From NCBI GenBank assembly GCA_934645275.1, contig CAKUDW010000106.1, positions 1 through 6,794 of the forward strand: DNA of 6,794 nucleotides, written 5' to 3'. The position numbers and the translations under genes are program-made. Below the pieces are notes generated by a model that had not been told where the DNA came from, made no database searches, and worked only from the letters and a program-made list of their open reading frames with translations. This document shows, one piece after another, positions 5,408 to 6,794 of this stretch (positions are counted from its first letter, which is position 1; each line of letters opens with the position of its first letter). The stretch comes from an uncultured Clostridia bacterium. GTDB taxonomy: Bacteria > Bacillota_A > Clostridia > Christensenellales > Aristaeellaceae.

Positions 5408-6794
5408 TTACGCTTCGTCGCCATTGACGGGCTTGAAATTATCTACCTTATTGAAATCAGCGAATTCACTGATATAGTTGCGCCGCGGCTCCACCTTGTC
5501 GCCCATCAATATGGTCACGCGGCGATCTACCTCCGCGAAGTCCTCGATCGTGACCTGCACCAGCTTGCGTCCGTCCGGATTCATCGTGGTCTCCCACAGC
5601 TGCTCAGGGTTCATTTCACCTAGGCCCTTATAGCGCTGCAACGTGTAATTTCTGCCGACCTTTTTAAGCGTCTGCTCAAGCGCCCTGTCGTCGTAGCAAT
5701 AGGTCACATCTCCGCCCTTGGCCACGCGGTAAAGCGGCGGCATGCCAATGTAGACGTGACCGTCGGTAATCAGTTCCTTCATATATCTGAAGAAGAAGGT
5801 CAGCAGAATCGCGCGGATATGCGCGCCGTCCTGGTCGGCATCCGACAGGATAATGACCTTGTTGTATTTCAGGTGACTCAGATCAAAGTCCTCGCCAATG
5901 CCGGTACCCAGCGCCGTAATGACCGACCTGAATTCCTCGTTCTGCAATACCTGATCCAGCCGCTTCTTCTCCACGTTCAACGGCTTGCCCCGCAACGGCA
6001 ATATCGCCTGAAAGCGGCGGTCGCGCCCCTGTTTGGCACTGCCGCCTGCGGAGTCTCCCTCCACGATGAACAGCTCGTTCAGCGCGGCGTTGCGTCCGGT
6101 GCAGCTGGAAAGCTTGCCTACCAGCGGCGCGGCATCCAGCTGGTTCTTCGCGCGCGCCATTTCCTTGGCCTTGCGCATCGCTTCGCGCACCTTAGCGGCC
6201 TTCACCGCCTTTTCCACAATGCGCTGTGCAAACTCCTGGTTCTTCAGGTCATCCAGATAAATCGAAAGCTGCTCGTAGCATACGTTTTCGAACACTGGCC
6301 GAACCTCAGTATTGCCCAGGCGGCCCTTGGTCTGCCCCTCAAACTGCGGGTTCTTCACGCCCGCATAGACAACGGCGGTGATGCCCTCTCGAAAATCATC
6401 GCCGGCCAAATTGCTGTCCTTTTCCTTCAGAATGCCCACGCGGCGCGCATAATCATTAAACGCACGCGTCACGGCGGTCTTGAAACCCGTTTCGTGCGTG
6501 CCGCCTTCGGCAGTGGGCACGTTGTTCACATAGGAACAGATGTTCTCGCTGTAGGAATCGGTATACTGTATAGCTACGCGCACCAGCGTAGAATCCTGCA
6601 CCTTTTCGAACACAATGGGATCGGTAATCACGGTCTTATCCGCATTCAGATAGGCCAGGAAATCGGCCAGACCGCCCTCGTAGCAGTATTCTTTCGTGCG
6701 TGCGGCCGGATCCTTCACCCGTTCGTCTGTAAACACGAAGCGCACGCCCTTATTCAGATAGGCCAGCTCGCGAATGCGGCGGCGCACGACGTCC
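5408..6794 (-). CDS. parE: Type IIA topoisomerase B subunit, ParE-like (GyrB family), 5' end beyond window
   Basis: ATP-driven B subunit of a type II topoisomerase: it binds and hydrolyses ATP and, through its TOPRIM domain, helps the A subunit cleave DNA. About 462 residues are visible. The reading frame is open to the right edge, so the N-terminal GHKL ATPase domain (roughly 180-190 residues by comparison with GyrB) lies outside. The visible part begins inside the transducer domain (RRRIRELAYLNKG), includes the ATP-sensing QTK motif (6326-6334), the TOPRIM glutamate motif EGDSAGG (6041-6061), PLRGK, the metal-binding DADQDG (5826-5843), QRYKGLGEMN and the C-terminal MGDKVEPRR. There is no large insertion of the enterobacterial GyrB kind. 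Phrases such as GRDRRFQAILPLRGK, NYTLQRYKGLGEMN and RRVTILMGDKVEPRR resemble ParE or the second clostridial set more than oriC-linked GyrB, but gyrB remains possible. The family call is certain; the parE rather than gyrB label is inference at about 0.65. Confidence 0.95.
   Translation of the reverse strand, partial: DVVRRRIRELAYLNKGVRFVFTDERVKDPAARTKEYCYEGGLADFLAYLNADKTVITDPIVFEKVQDSTLVRVAIQYTDSYSENICSYVNNVPTAEGGTHETGFKTAVTRAFNDYARRVGILKEKDSNLAGDDFREGITAVVYAGVKNPQFEGQTKGRLGNTEVRPVFENVCYEQLSIYLDDLKNQEFAQRIVEKAVKAAKVREAMRKAKEMARAKNQLDAAPLVGKLSSCTGRNAALNELFIVEGDSAGGSAKQGRDRRFQAILPLRGKPLNVEKKRLDQVLQNEEFRSVITALGTGIGEDFDLSHLKYNKVIILSDADQDGAHIRAILLTFFFRYMKELITDGHVYIGMPPLYRVAKGGDVTYCYDDRALEQTLKKVGRNYTLQRYKGLGEMNPEQLWETTMNPDGRKLVQVTIEDFAEVDRRVTILMGDKVEPRRNYISEFADFNKVDNFKPVNGDEA

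Noticed and set aside
4922..5623. 233-codon plus-strand open frame
   Set aside because: It is antisense across the junction of the two topoisomerase genes, so it is a shadow frame.
6785..6787. GTG as the start of the B-subunit gene
   Set aside because: The frame stays open to the edge and the residues around it (VRRRIRELAYLNKG) match the interior of GyrB/ParE, so the gene begins outside the window.
1..6794. Phage-defence, toxin-antitoxin, CRISPR, tRNA/rRNA or transposon content
   Set aside because: I found no regularly spaced repeats, no tRNA-like cloverleaf, no transposase or integrase motifs and no defence-type domains; the genes are ordinary topoisomerase, wall-modifying and acetyltransferase families.

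Overview
The window looks like a chromosomal segment from a Clostridia-type member of the Bacillota. The reasons are a linked pair of type IIA topoisomerase subunits whose sequences read like the clostridial second set (ParE/ParC paralogues of gyrase), strong AGGAG/GGAGG-type ribosome binding sites, a consensus sigma-A promoter, and a membrane-anchored cell-wall deacetylase carrying a peptidoglycan-binding domain. The right three quarters is GC-rich (about 57-62% in two 60-base spot counts), while the stretch upstream of the acetyltransferase gene is about 40% GC. I cannot name the genus.

All four recognisable genes lie on the minus strand, so transcription runs from right to left. From the right edge: (1) parE-like B subunit, 5' end cut off by the window edge (5408-6794); (2) parC-like A subunit (2960-5395), 12 bases downstream with its own AGGAG, clearly one operon, ended by a GC-rich hairpin at 2911-2944; (3) a 346-base gap with a plausible promoter and a structured leader for (4) a membrane-anchored NodB-type polysaccharide deacetylase (1195-2607), ended by a good intrinsic terminator at 1110-1136 with a second long hairpin behind it; (5) a roughly 580-base AT-rich gene-free stretch with a perfect-consensus promoter (TTGACA-17-TATAAT) and a palindrome at the start of transcription; (6) a small GNAT acetyltransferase gene (170-610). 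The last 169 bases at the left edge hold no gene I can assign.

The two topoisomerase subunits form one A2B2 enzyme that passes one DNA duplex through another, either decatenating daughter chromosomes (topoisomerase IV) or supercoiling (gyrase). The deacetylase and acetyltransferase each appear to be single-gene transcription units with no evident functional link to the topoisomerase. I see no novel multi-gene system, CRISPR array, tRNA, rRNA or complete mobile element. The more interesting signals are regulatory: the consensus promoter with an adjoining palindrome ahead of the GNAT gene, the tandem hairpins behind the deacetylase gene, and the unusual position of the only GyrA-box-like motif in the A subunit.
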